Source of the DNA: CAYFKJ01 sp964528595
GTDB taxonomy: Bacteria > Pseudomonadota > Alphaproteobacteria > UBA2966
Length of the DNA: 64,000 bases
NCBI GenBank assembly: GCA_964528595.1
Contig: CAZGTM010000003.1
Location: forward strand, 1 to 64,000
Direction: 5' to 3'
The position numbers and the translations under genes are program-made. Under the pieces are notes generated by a model that searched no databases, had not been told where the DNA came from, and saw nothing but the letters and a program-made list of their open reading frames with translations. Below, piece by piece: positions 33,907-42,060 of the stretch; position 1 is the first letter of the stretch; every line of letters begins with the position of its first letter.

Positions 33907-34959
33907 ATGCGTTTATCCAAGATTCTGAAGACCACCGCGGCGGCGGGTCTCGTCGGTCTTACGGCGCTTGCCGTGGGCGGCGCGGCCGACGCCAAGGTGC
34001 GCTTGAAGATGCAAAGCACGTTCGGCAGCAAGCTGTCGATTCTCGGTGAATCCGGCAAGCACTTTGAGGGCCTGGTCAAGACGCTTTCAAACGGCGATCT
34101 GGACTTCAAGTTCTATGAGCCCGGCGCGCTGATCCCGTCGCTCGAAGGTTTTGATGCGGCGAAGGCCGGTTCCGTAGATGCCGTTTGGGGCACCGCCGGT
34201 TATCACGTTGGCAAAATCCCCGCCATGTCGTTCTTCACGGCCGTGCCCTTTGGTCCCCGCGCCAGTGAAATCCTGAGCTGGATGTGGTACGGCGGCGGCG
34301 ACGACATCTACAACGAGATCTATGACAAGAACGGTCTCAAGGGCTTCCATTGCTTCATCATCGCACCGGAAACCTCGGGTTGGTTCAAAGAGCCGATCAC
34401 GGACGTCGCACAGTTGAAGGGCTTGAAAATGCGCTTCTTCGGTCTTGGCGCCAAGGTCATGACCAAGCTCGGCGCGGCGACTCAGCTGCTCTCGGCTGCG
34501 GACATCTATCCGGCTCTGGAACGCGGCGTCATCCAGGCGACCGAGTTCTCCATGCCTTCGATCGATAAGAACCTCGGTTTCTATCAGATCGCCAAGCACA
34601 ACTACTTCCCGGGCTGGCACCAGCAATCGTCGGTTGGCGAACTGCTGATGAACAAAGCCAAGTGGGATGGCCTTTCCGATTGGCACAAGAGCATCGTCAA
34701 GACGGCTTGCGACGCCACGATCGCCTGGTCGCTGGTTCGCTCGGACGCCATCCAGTCCGACGCCATGGCCTGGATGCAGGAAAAAGGCGTGACCCTTCAT
34801 GACTGGTCGCCCGAATTCATGGCCAAGTTCAAGGCTGGTTGGGAAGCCGTGGTGGCGGAAGAAGTCGCCAAGGACCCGCTGTTCAAGCGCACTTACGAGA
34901 GCTACACCGCTTTCCGTAAGAAATACGCTGTTTGGGGCAACCGCGCATACATCAAGTAG
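33907..34959 (+). CDS. dctP: TRAP transporter solute-binding protein (DctP family)
   Basis: A 350-residue periplasmic binding protein with signal peptide (residues 1 to about 28, ending GAADAKV). The conserved arginine region reads LKGLKMRFFGLGAKVMTKLG and is followed by LSAADIYPALERGVIQATEF, which fits the TakP-like branch that binds 2-oxo acids and other carboxylates. ATG 33907 has GGGAGGACTAAAT upstream. It heads the TRAP operon, but the ligand is unknown; adjacent UxaA, RraA and enolase-superfamily genes suggest a sugar acid or hydroxy acid. Confidence 0.93.
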   Translation: MRLSKILKTTAAAGLVGLTALAVGGAADAKVRLKMQSTFGSKLSILGESGKHFEGLVKTLSNGDLDFKFYEPGALIPSLEGFDAAKAGSVDAVWGTAGYHVGKIPAMSFFTAVPFGPRASEILSWMWYGGGDDIYNEIYDKNGLKGFHCFIIAPETSGWFKEPITDVAQLKGLKMRFFGLGAKVMTKLGAATQLLSAADIYPALERGVIQATEFSMPSIDKNLGFYQIAKHNYFPGWHQQSSVGELLMNKAKWDGLSDWHKSIVKTACDATIAWSLVRSDAIQSDAMAWMQEKGVTLHDWSPEFMAKFKAGWEAVVAEEVAKDPLFKRTYESYTAFRKKYAVWGNRAYIK

Positions 34960-35002
34960 GTTGTCGCAGGATCGGAAGAACAATTCCGATGCGTAGGGAT
35001 AA

Positions 35003-35029
35003 GCCGGAGCTCAACGATTGGGCTCCGGC
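35003..35029 (+). terminator. Hairpin after dctP
   Basis: GCCGGAGC (35003-35010) and GCTCCGGC (35022-35029) form a perfect 8-bp stem with an 11-nt loop but no T run behind it. It lies in the 254-bp gap between the binding protein and the large permease. As in Liv operons, it may stabilise or attenuate the message so the binding protein is made in excess. The remainder of the gap up to 35213 holds no gene I can see. Confidence 0.6.
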
Positions 35030-35213
35030 GCCCGCCGCCCGGAACCATAACAAGGGCGCAGCATTGATTTATGTTAGCGCCTGAACTATGTTCCCCGCCA
35101 AATCCTCCATTTCATTCGTTAGTCAATCTAAATCCCGAGACGCGTACCCTTTGCGCGGCCCGGTCATTTTGTGTCGGCGGTAGTGCCCAAATTGAAGGTT
35201 TGAAGGCGATCAC

Positions 35214-36587
35214 ATGTTCATAGACCTCTTCATCGACTTTCTGCCCGTGTTCATGTTCGCGACATTGGCAGCGCTCTTGTTCACTGGATATCCAGTGGCC
35301 TTCCTGCTGGGTGGTATTTCGATTGCATACGGTCTGATCGGCTACGCTCTGGGCGTTTTCTCGCTGATCGAGTTCTTCAATTTTCTGCCGCGAATTTGGG
35401 GTGGTGCTGCCGAAAACCTGGTTCTCGTGGCGCTGCCGACCTTCGTCTTCATGGGCGTCATGATGGAGCGAAGCGGCGTGGCCAACGACATGCTCTATTG
35501 CTGTCAGGTGCTACTGCGCCGGGTGCCCGGCGGTCTGGCCATGGCCGTAACCGTCATGGGCACCATCCTGGCCGCCATGACCGGCATCATCGGCGCCTCC
35601 GTGACCATGATGACAGCCTTGGCGCTGCCGACCATGCTGCGGCAAAATTACAGCCATGCCCTGGCGACAGGTACTATCGCGGCGTCCGGGACGCTGGGGA
35701 TCCTGATACCACCCAGTATTATGCTGATCCTCATGGCCGACCTGTTGTCGGTTTCGGTCGGCACCCTGTTCATGGCCGCTTTGGCGCCGGGACTTGTGCT
35801 GGCGGCCTGCTATCTCACCTACATCCTGATCATTTCCAAGGCGAAGCCGGTACTGGCGCCGCCGCTGCCGCCCGAGTTGCTCTATGTGCCGCCCAGGGAA
35901 CTGCCGCCGCTGCTGCTGAAGAGCTTTTTTCCGCCGGTGTTCCTGATCGCCTTCATCAAGGGCTCGATCCTGTTCGGTTTCGCGACGCCCAGCGAGGCGG
36001 GCGCGGTCGGCGCGTTCGGCGCCATGTTCCTCGGCTGGCTCAAGGGCCGGCTGAAATGGGATATCGTCAAGGGCGTGAGCCATTCGGCCGGCCTCACCGT
36101 GGCGATGATCTTTTTCATCATCATTTGCGCCACGGCCTTCGCTTACGTGTTCCGCTCGCTCGGCGGTGATGACGTGGTGGAGGAACTGATTCTCGAAGCC
36201 GGACTGGATGCCTGGGGATTGTTGTTCCTCATCATGGGCATTGTCTTCATCCTGGGCTTCTTCCTGGATTGGATCGAAATCACCCTGATCATCCTGCCGG
36301 TATTCGCGCCCATGGTCGCCGACCTGAACTTTGGCGATCACGTCGCCCAAGAGGAAATGATCTTCTGGTTCACGGTGCTGGTGGCGATCAACCTGCAGAC
36401 GTCGTTCTTGACACCGCCGTTCGGTTTCGCTCTCTTTTATCTCAAGGGCATCGCGCCGCCCGAAGTGCGGACCGTCAGCATCTACAAAGGAATTATTCCC
36501 TTTGTGTTCCTGCAGGCTTCGGTTCTGCTGTTGGTCATGTGGCAGCCTGAGATCGCGCTATGGCTACCACGTTCGGTTTATGATTGA
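35214..36587 (+). CDS. dctM: TRAP transporter large permease (DctM family)
   Basis: A 457-residue protein with about 12 membrane helices. It carries GYPVAFLLGGISIAYGLIGY, the ALPTFVFMGVMMERSGVANDML loop, GTLGILIPPSIMLILMADLLSVSVG, and the C-terminal LDWIEITLIILPVFAPM segment, all typical of DctM. It moves substrate with sodium symport. It precedes the small permease gene, the reverse of the usual Q-M order. The loop rich in Pro (PVLAPPLPPELLYVPPRELPP) lies in the middle as in the TakP-associated branch. Confidence 0.93.
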   Translation: MFIDLFIDFLPVFMFATLAALLFTGYPVAFLLGGISIAYGLIGYALGVFSLIEFFNFLPRIWGGAAENLVLVALPTFVFMGVMMERSGVANDMLYCCQVLLRRVPGGLAMAVTVMGTILAAMTGIIGASVTMMTALALPTMLRQNYSHALATGTIAASGTLGILIPPSIMLILMADLLSVSVGTLFMAALAPGLVLAACYLTYILIISKAKPVLAPPLPPELLYVPPRELPPLLLKSFFPPVFLIAFIKGSILFGFATPSEAGAVGAFGAMFLGWLKGRLKWDIVKGVSHSAGLTVAMIFFIIICATAFAYVFRSLGGDDVVEELILEAGLDAWGLLFLIMGIVFILGFFLDWIEITLIILPVFAPMVADLNFGDHVAQEEMIFWFTVLVAINLQTSFLTPPFGFALFYLKGIAPPEVRTVSIYKGIIPFVFLQASVLLLVMWQPEIALWLPRSVYD

Positions 36588-36601
36588 GGAAGGATCCGGA
36601 T

Positions 36602-37276
36602 ATGTCTTCTAACGTAATTACCGATTATGCCGCGATGCCGACCTCTCTCCGCATCATGACGAGAATACGCAATGGCGTCGACTTCATCGGACGGTGGGGC
36701 TCGTTCTTCGTTATTCCGCTGGTGCTGTTCACCATGTGGGATGTCTTCACCCGCAAATTGATTTGGATCCAGGTCTTTTTGGTGGAGCACGTTAGCCAAT
36801 GGTTTTCCTCGACGTTCCTTCAGGAACTGGAATGGCACTTCCACACGGCTTTGTTCGCGCTGGTTCTCGGTTACGGTTATGTCCACAACCGCCACGTCCG
36901 GGTCGATCTGGTTCGTGAGCACTTGCAGCTTCGCACCCAAGCCTGGATTGAATTTATCGGCGTCACGTTCTGCATGATCCCCTACACCGCCGTCATCGTT
37001 TATTTTTCGGCCAAGTACGCTCATGATTCATACGTGGTCAACGAGATCTCAGCGTCGTTGGTCGGCCTTTCACATCGCTGGATCATCAAGTCGGTCTTGT
37101 GTTTCGGCCTGATCACCGCCCTGTTCTCGGGTTTCGCGGTGTGGATCCAATGCTACATGGTGCTGTTCGGTCCCAAGGATTTGCGCTTCGACCTGATGAC
37201 CTTGGAATGGCCGGAAGATGTCGGCGGCAAAAAGCTCAAAGTCGACCTCAAGGAAGAAGCGAAAGCTTACGAATAA
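36602..37276 (+). CDS. dctQ: TRAP transporter small permease (DctQ family)
   Basis: A 224-residue membrane protein with four main hydrophobic segments: GSFFVIPLVLFTMWDVFTRK, WHFHTALFALVLGYGYVHNRHVRVDLV, the WIEFIGVTFCMIPYTAVIVYF helix, and a last helix near 170-190. NRHVRVDLV is typical of DctQ. ATG 36602 is preceded by GAGGAAGGA. At 224 residues it is longer than many DctQ proteins, which is usual for the mannitol/chloroaromatic-type TRAP branch. Confidence 0.88.
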   Translation: MSSNVITDYAAMPTSLRIMTRIRNGVDFIGRWGSFFVIPLVLFTMWDVFTRKLIWIQVFLVEHVSQWFSSTFLQELEWHFHTALFALVLGYGYVHNRHVRVDLVREHLQLRTQAWIEFIGVTFCMIPYTAVIVYFSAKYAHDSYVVNEISASLVGLSHRWIIKSVLCFGLITALFSGFAVWIQCYMVLFGPKDLRFDLMTLEWPEDVGGKKLKVDLKEEAKAYE

Positions 37277-37287
37277 AGCTTTCAATT

Positions 37288-37309
37288 GGGGCGGCGGCAT
37301 CGCCGCCCC
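37288..37309 (+). terminator. Strong GC hairpin after dctQ
   Basis: GGGGCGGCG (37288-37296) and CGCCGCCCC (37301-37309) form a perfect 9-bp stem with a 4-nt loop. No T tract follows; it lies 15 nt before the next start codon. It may terminate part of the TRAP transcript or regulate entry into the following gene. Confidence 0.6.
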
Positions 37310-37323
37310 GCTAAGGCTCAGCC

Positions 37324-37785
37324 ATGAACCTGCATGACTTCGTCAAGAAATACATCTGGGACGAGGACAAGACGCCCTATTTCAGGAGCGTCACGCGTCT
37401 GACGAAAAAGCAGGCCGACAACGAAATCATGATCTATGCCGCTTTTCTCGGGATCGTGTTCGTTATGATGGAATTGATCTCGGCCTCAGCCTGGAACCAG
37501 ACCGGCGAATTTCATCTCGCTGCCATCGCCTTCTATTGCGCCGTCATGGTCGGTGGCGCAATATGGTTGTGGCGTCGAAAAGACGTGCGCGCTGGCTGGC
37601 TATGTCTGACGGCGCCGATTGCGGCCGCCCTCAATTTCATATTCGACGGTCTACACGCAGACCTGCACGACATCGACAAATACGCGCTCTTGGTTTTCTG
37701 CCTGCTTTGGCTGCGCTACAGCGTTCGCGTCATCAACATCTGCCGACGCTACGACACTATGCCGCAGCCCACGCGGCTTGATTAG
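37324..37785 (+). CDS. Four-helix membrane protein of unknown function
   Basis: A 153-residue protein with about four hydrophobic segments (IYAAFLGIVFVMMELISAS, FHLAAIAFYCAVMVGGAIWLW, GWLCLTAPIAAALNFIF, YALLVFCLLWLRYSVRVI) and a charged N-terminus with DEDKTPYF. I do not recognise the family. It follows the TRAP operon by 47 nt and a hairpin, and precedes the CBS-BON gene by 58 nt, so it could be part of either unit. Codon use is like its neighbours. Confidence 0.8.
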   Translation: MNLHDFVKKYIWDEDKTPYFRSVTRLTKKQADNEIMIYAAFLGIVFVMMELISASAWNQTGEFHLAAIAFYCAVMVGGAIWLWRRKDVRAGWLCLTAPIAAALNFIFDGLHADLHDIDKYALLVFCLLWLRYSVRVINICRRYDTMPQPTRLD

Positions 37786-37843
37786 TCGGGGCTCGACACC
37801 CAAAATTCAACTGTAGGCAATAAAAACAATCGAGGATCGAACA

Positions 37844-38539
37844 ATGCGGGCCAGCGATATCATGACGACAAACGTAATCACCGTGGCCGCCGACATGGCG
37901 GTCGACGAGATTGCCAGGACGCTCATTCAAAAGAACATCAGCGCGGTGCCCGTGGTGGACGGCAACGCCAACGTCATCGGCATCGTCAGCGAGGGCGATT
38001 TGTGGCGCCGGCCCGAGAACGAAACCGAACGCCATCGCCCGATTTGGCTTAGGCTTTTTGCCGGCGGTCAGGAAGACGCCCGTGAGTTCACCAAGACCCA
38101 CGGCAAAACCGCCTCGGAAGTCATGACCTCCGACATTATTACGATCGGCGAGGAAACCAACGTCGGTGAGATCGCGGAGATCCTGGAGAAAAACCGCATC
38201 AAGCGCGTACCAGTGCTGCGCGAGGGTAAGCTGGTCGGCATCGTCAGCCGGGCCAACCTGCTGCACGGCCTGGCCGCCCGCAAGGAAGAAGGTCCCGCCG
38301 CCCCGTCCGGCGACGACCGCACCATCCGCGAAAGCATTCTGGCCGCCATTGAGAAGGAAGGCTGGGTCAGTCACGGGGCGCTGAACGTTATCGTCACCAA
38401 CGCCGCCGTCGAACTTTGGGGTTGGGTCGAATCAGACGAAGAACGTCAGGCGCTGATGGTACTGGCGAACGGCGTCGACGGCGTCAAATCGGTCGAAGAT
38501 CACCTGGGCTCCGTCGCCCCCTGGGTCCACGGCGCCTGA
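37844..38539 (+). CDS. CBS-pair protein with C-terminal BON domain
   Basis: A 231-residue cytoplasmic protein. Two CBS domains: residues 1-60 (RASDIMTTNVITVAADMAV...SAVPVVDGNANVIGIVSEGDL) and about 88-145 (SEVMTSDIITIGEETNV...RVPVLREGKLVGIVSRANLL). A BON domain follows (about 160-225: IRESILAAIEKEGWV...VELWGWVESDEERQALMVLANGVDGVKSVEDHL). The CBS pair probably senses adenine nucleotides. The family is common in alphaproteobacteria but its output is unknown. Convergent with the UxaA-type gene. Confidence 0.92.
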   Translation: MRASDIMTTNVITVAADMAVDEIARTLIQKNISAVPVVDGNANVIGIVSEGDLWRRPENETERHRPIWLRLFAGGQEDAREFTKTHGKTASEVMTSDIITIGEETNVGEIAEILEKNRIKRVPVLREGKLVGIVSRANLLHGLAARKEEGPAAPSGDDRTIRESILAAIEKEGWVSHGALNVIVTNAAVELWGWVESDEERQALMVLANGVDGVKSVEDHLGSVAPWVHGA

Positions 38540-38548
38540 TCCAGTACT

Positions 38549-39745
38549 TCAGGCGGCGCTGGCCGGCAAGCAGTCAGGACCGATAGGCTCGAAGCTCTTG
38601 TAGCCCAGAATAAACTCGCGATGACCCAGCGCCTCGGAGCAGGTACGCTGGCCGTCGGCGACCGCCATCACGAGGTCTCTGATTTCCTTGCCAACATCGT
38701 CAAGGCTCGCCTTTCCTTCGAGGATGCGGCCACTGTCGACGTCCATGTCTCCGGGCATCCGGCGATAGGTGTCGGGATTGCCGCAAACCTTGATCACCGG
38801 GGATATAGCCGAGCCGACCACCGACCCCCGTCCCGTCGTGAAGATGTTGATGTGTGCGCCGCAAGCCATCAGCTCGGCGATTTCGGCATTGTCGTTGATA
38901 TTGGGGAAGCCGAATTTCACCTCGCCGTCGGGAATGACGTCCAGCAGGTAAAGCCCTCCCGTCGGTGGGATATCGCCGGGTTTGATCAGGCCGACGATGG
39001 GTGAAGCGCCGCTCTTGGCATAGGCGCCCATCGATTTTTCCTCGATGGTGCTGAGGCCGCCCTCCGCGTTGCCCGGTGAAAAGCTGCCGTAGCCCATGGC
39101 GCGGTAGTAGGTCTCCGCCTTATTGACGGCCCGGATGATCTCACCGCCCAGGGCGGGTGTCACAGCGCGCTCGGCCATAATGTGCTCACAGCCGATCAGT
39201 TCGCCGGTTTCCTCGAACATGCACGCCGCCCCGGCCCCCACCAACAAATCGAAGGCCCGGCCCGTCGCCGGATTGGCGGCAACGCCGCTGGTGCCGTCTG
39301 AGCCGCCGCAGATGGTGCCGATGACCAATTCGTCGGCGGACATCTCGACGGGCGATTGCGCTTCCAGATCCTCCAGCGCGCCGCTTACCCAAGCCTGACC
39401 GTGTTCGATCGTCGCGACCGTGCCGCCGCGTTCCTGGATGACCAGCGTTTCCACCGGCCGTCCCGACGCCGAGACGGCCGCCGCCAGGCCTTCGCGGTTA
39501 AATCCTTCACAGCCCAGCGAGACCAACAGCACCGCACCGACATTGGGGTGGTTGCAAAGCCTGGACATCATGTCGAAGCCGTATTGGTTGGGAAAGCAGC
39601 CGGGAAAGCCGATGACGTGCACATCCTTTCCCCGGTAACCGAAAGCGATTTCGTTGGCGACGTGACGGGCGCATTCGATGAGGTAGGCGACCACCACGAC
39701 GTTGCGGATGCCCTTGCGGCCGTCCTGCCGGAGATATCCCTTCAT
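38549..39745 (-). CDS. UxaA-type dehydratase, large (C-terminal) subunit
   Basis: A 398-residue protein matching the catalytic half of altronate/galactarate-type dehydratases: GYLRQDGRKGIRNVVVVAY start, the cysteine-containing GFPGCFPNQYGFD, LVIQERGGTVATI, GTICGGSDGTSGVAANPATGRA, and FTTGRGSVVGSAISPVIKVCGN. In E. coli the SAF domain and this part are one protein; here they are two genes overlapping by ATGA. ATG 39745 follows GGGAGGCGC. It probably dehydrates a sugar acid or hydroxy acid with a metal centre; the exact substrate is unknown. Confidence 0.9.
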   Translation of the reverse strand: MKGYLRQDGRKGIRNVVVVAYLIECARHVANEIAFGYRGKDVHVIGFPGCFPNQYGFDMMSRLCNHPNVGAVLLVSLGCEGFNREGLAAAVSASGRPVETLVIQERGGTVATIEHGQAWVSGALEDLEAQSPVEMSADELVIGTICGGSDGTSGVAANPATGRAFDLLVGAGAACMFEETGELIGCEHIMAERAVTPALGGEIIRAVNKAETYYRAMGYGSFSPGNAEGGLSTIEEKSMGAYAKSGASPIVGLIKPGDIPPTGGLYLLDVIPDGEVKFGFPNINDNAEIAELMACGAHINIFTTGRGSVVGSAISPVIKVCGNPDTYRRMPGDMDVDSGRILEGKASLDDVGKEIRDLVMAVADGQRTCSEALGHREFILGYKSFEPIGPDCLPASAA

Positions 39746-40056
39746 GATGCGCCTCCCTCTTCGTCTCTCGTAGCCGCGCTGTGCAAATAGTCGCTGTCGA
39801 CGTTGTGGATGTGAACGTGACCGCCGGCCTTGATGCCTTCCGTGGCATGGCCAATGGGCGCGCCGTATTTGAGGATTTTTTCGTCCTGTTCGATATCCCG
39901 GCGCGCCAGTTTGTGACCCAGCACCAAGGCGGCGTCGAGGGTAAATACCCGGCCTTCGATGTTGACCTCGCCACCGGCCTCGATCGACGCGCACGTCACC
40001 ACGACATTGTCCTCCGGTGCGAGCACGATCGTCCGGGCGGGTCCATTATCCGCCAT
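39742..40056 (-). CDS. UxaA-type dehydratase, small SAF-domain subunit
   Basis: A 104-residue SAF domain: LAPEDNVVVTCASIEAGGEVNIEG, LVLGHKLARRDIEQDEKILKYGAPIGHATEGIKAGGHVHIHNV. The last segment is the usual altronate/galactarate dehydratase N-terminal signature. It partners the large subunit whose start it overlaps. Its ATG (40056) shares bases with the TGA of the RraA-like gene. The three genes are therefore translated as one coupled set. Confidence 0.9.
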   Translation of the reverse strand: MADNGPARTIVLAPEDNVVVTCASIEAGGEVNIEGRVFTLDAALVLGHKLARRDIEQDEKILKYGAPIGHATEGIKAGGHVHIHNVDSDYLHSAATRDEEGGAS

Positions 40057-40712
40057 CAGAATTTTCCGTACTTCAGATAAGCCTGTTCGGGATCCATGCC
40101 GCCCAGGATGGCGTCGCGCATTTCGCTTTCCGTCGACATTACGTCCTCCGTCTTGGTGACGACTTCCTCCGCCATGGCCTGAGGGATGATCACGACGCCG
40201 TCGCGGTCGGCGATGAGGTAATCGCCGCTGCAAATGGTCGCGGCTCCGATGGTAATGGGTTCGCCCAGACGGTCGTATGTCCAGCGCTCCACAATATCCG
40301 CCGGCGTGTTCAAATCGCAAAAGACGGGAAAGCCCATTTCCAAAATGAATTCGACGTCGCGGCAACGTCCGTCCACCACATAGCCCCGCGTCTCTTTTAT
40401 TTCCAAGGCCCGCGCCGACAGTTCCCCCATCAAGGCCACGTCCTTGGTGTTGGGCTGACAGACCAGAACCTTGCCGCCGGGCACGCGCGAGAGCACCTGG
40501 GTCCAGGCCAGCAGGCTTTCGTGACGCGACAGGGTTTTATCGACATGGCCCGAAATCGTATACACCTCGCCGGTTAAATGCTGCGACGGTTCAAGCGCCA
40601 TGATCTCGGGCGGCAGAACGCAATCGTCATGACCCATTTCGCGCAAAACATCGTGCACGGCGCTGGCATAGCACGCTTCCAGCCGGCGGCTGATATCATC
40701 CATCTGATCCAT
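40056..40712 (-). CDS. RraA-like aldolase/decarboxylase
   Basis: A 218-residue protein of the RraA/HMG aldolase fold. It keeps the active-site motif GYVVDGRCRDVEFI, which contains the G-x-x-x-D-G-x-x-R-D residues that bind Mg and substrate in 4-hydroxy-4-methyl-2-oxoglutarate aldolase and oxaloacetate decarboxylases. That makes an enzyme more likely than the RNase E inhibitor role of E. coli RraA. First of the three-gene unit with the split UxaA subunits; probably cleaves or decarboxylates the 2-keto product of the dehydratase. Confidence 0.88.
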   Translation of the reverse strand: MDQMDDISRRLEACYASAVHDVLREMGHDDCVLPPEIMALEPSQHLTGEVYTISGHVDKTLSRHESLLAWTQVLSRVPGGKVLVCQPNTKDVALMGELSARALEIKETRGYVVDGRCRDVEFILEMGFPVFCDLNTPADIVERWTYDRLGEPITIGAATICSGDYLIADRDGVVIIPQAMAEEVVTKTEDVMSTESEMRDAILGGMDPEQAYLKYGKF

Positions 40713-40857
40713 CCGATCTACTACTGCGTCAAGGCGCCAATGGTCACAAAATACGCGGGTCCGCGCAATAGGAGATAGGCTTCGAAAGAGGCTGCGGGTA
40801 CACTTGTGACCGTTGCAAAAGATACTGTTTGTTCGTCATTTACCGGGGCTATTAGCT

Positions 40858-42060
40858 ATGAAAATTACCGCCATCGACACCATCCGCCTGGAGGAGTTTG
40901 GCAACGTTCTGTGGATCCATATCCACACCGACGAGGGCATCGTTGGCCTGGGCGAAACCTGGTTCGGCGCCCGCGCGATCGAGGCCTACATCCATGAATC
41001 CGTGGCGCCCGTCATCCTGGGCCGCGACGCCCTGCAGATCGAACGGCTGGGCCGCGATCTCACGCCGTACGTGGGCTTTGCCGGCAGCGGCGTCGAGGCG
41101 CGCGGCCGCTCCGCCGTTGATATCGCGCTGTGGGACATTTTTGGCAAGGCCACAAGCCAACCGGTGTATCAATTGCTCGGCGGCTTGAGCCGCGACAAGA
41201 TCCGCACCTACAACACTTGCGCCGGCTACAAGTACGTACGCAACAAACCGGATTGGGGCACGGATGATTGGGGCTTGAAGGACAAGTCCGACGGCCCCTA
41301 CGAAGACCTCGACGCCTTCCTCAACAATGCCGGCGAACTTGCCCAGTCCCTATTGGACGAGGGCATCACGGGGATGAAAATCTGGCCGCTCGATTTCGCG
41401 GCCATCGACTCGGACGGTTTTTACGTCTCGACCGCCGACCTGGACAAAGCCATCGACCCGTTCGCCAAGATCCGTGACGCCGTCGGCGACAAAATGGACG
41501 TCATGGTGGAATGCCATTCGCTCTGGCGCTTCCCCGCCATCCTCAAGGTCGCCGCCGCCCTCGAACAGTTCGACCCATTTTGGATCGAGGATCCGATCCG
41601 CAACGACAGCCTCGAGGCTTACGGCGATTTCGCCGCCTCGACATCCATTCCGATTTGCGCCAGCGAGACGCTAGGCGGCAAATGGGCGTTCAGGGATTTG
41701 CTCGATACGGGTGCCGCGAGCATCATCATGCCCGACGTTGCCTGGTGCGGCGGCATCACGGAGACGCGCAAGATCGCCGATCTCGCCGACACCTATCACC
41801 GGCCGGTGGCGCCCCATGATTGCCAGGGCCCGGTGGTCCTGCAAACTTCCGTCCATCTGTCGCTGGCCTTGCCCAACGCCCTGATCCAGGAATCCGTGCG
41901 GGCCTTCTACGCAGGCTGGTACGGCGAACTGGTCGACCCTGTGCCGCAACCGGTCGACGGCTATTTTCTGCCGCCCGAAGGCCCGGGCCTCGGCATCGAA
42001 CTGCTGCCCGATGTCCTGAAACGCAAGGATGCCAGCATCGTTTCCAGCAAGGCTGACTAG
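40858..42060 (+). CDS. Enolase-superfamily sugar-acid dehydratase (mandelate racemase-like)
   Basis: A 400-residue enzyme with the N-terminal capping domain (MKITAIDTIRLEEFGNVLW) and TIM barrel. Metal and catalytic residues: MVECHSLW (E-x-H, as in D-x-H of galactonate/mannonate-type dehydratases), FWIEDPIRND, CASETLGG, and the base in PHDCQGP; GMKIWPLD carries the second-strand lysine. The E replacing the first Asp ligand is noteworthy. It is probably an acid-sugar dehydratase of uncertain substrate. ATG 40858 removes a 15-residue non-conserved extension. The gene is divergent from the RraA/UxaA set and convergent with emrB. Confidence 0.88.
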   Translation: MKITAIDTIRLEEFGNVLWIHIHTDEGIVGLGETWFGARAIEAYIHESVAPVILGRDALQIERLGRDLTPYVGFAGSGVEARGRSAVDIALWDIFGKATSQPVYQLLGGLSRDKIRTYNTCAGYKYVRNKPDWGTDDWGLKDKSDGPYEDLDAFLNNAGELAQSLLDEGITGMKIWPLDFAAIDSDGFYVSTADLDKAIDPFAKIRDAVGDKMDVMVECHSLWRFPAILKVAAALEQFDPFWIEDPIRNDSLEAYGDFAASTSIPICASETLGGKWAFRDLLDTGAASIIMPDVAWCGGITETRKIADLADTYHRPVAPHDCQGPVVLQTSVHLSLALPNALIQESVRAFYAGWYGELVDPVPQPVDGYFLPPEGPGLGIELLPDVLKRKDASIVSSKAD

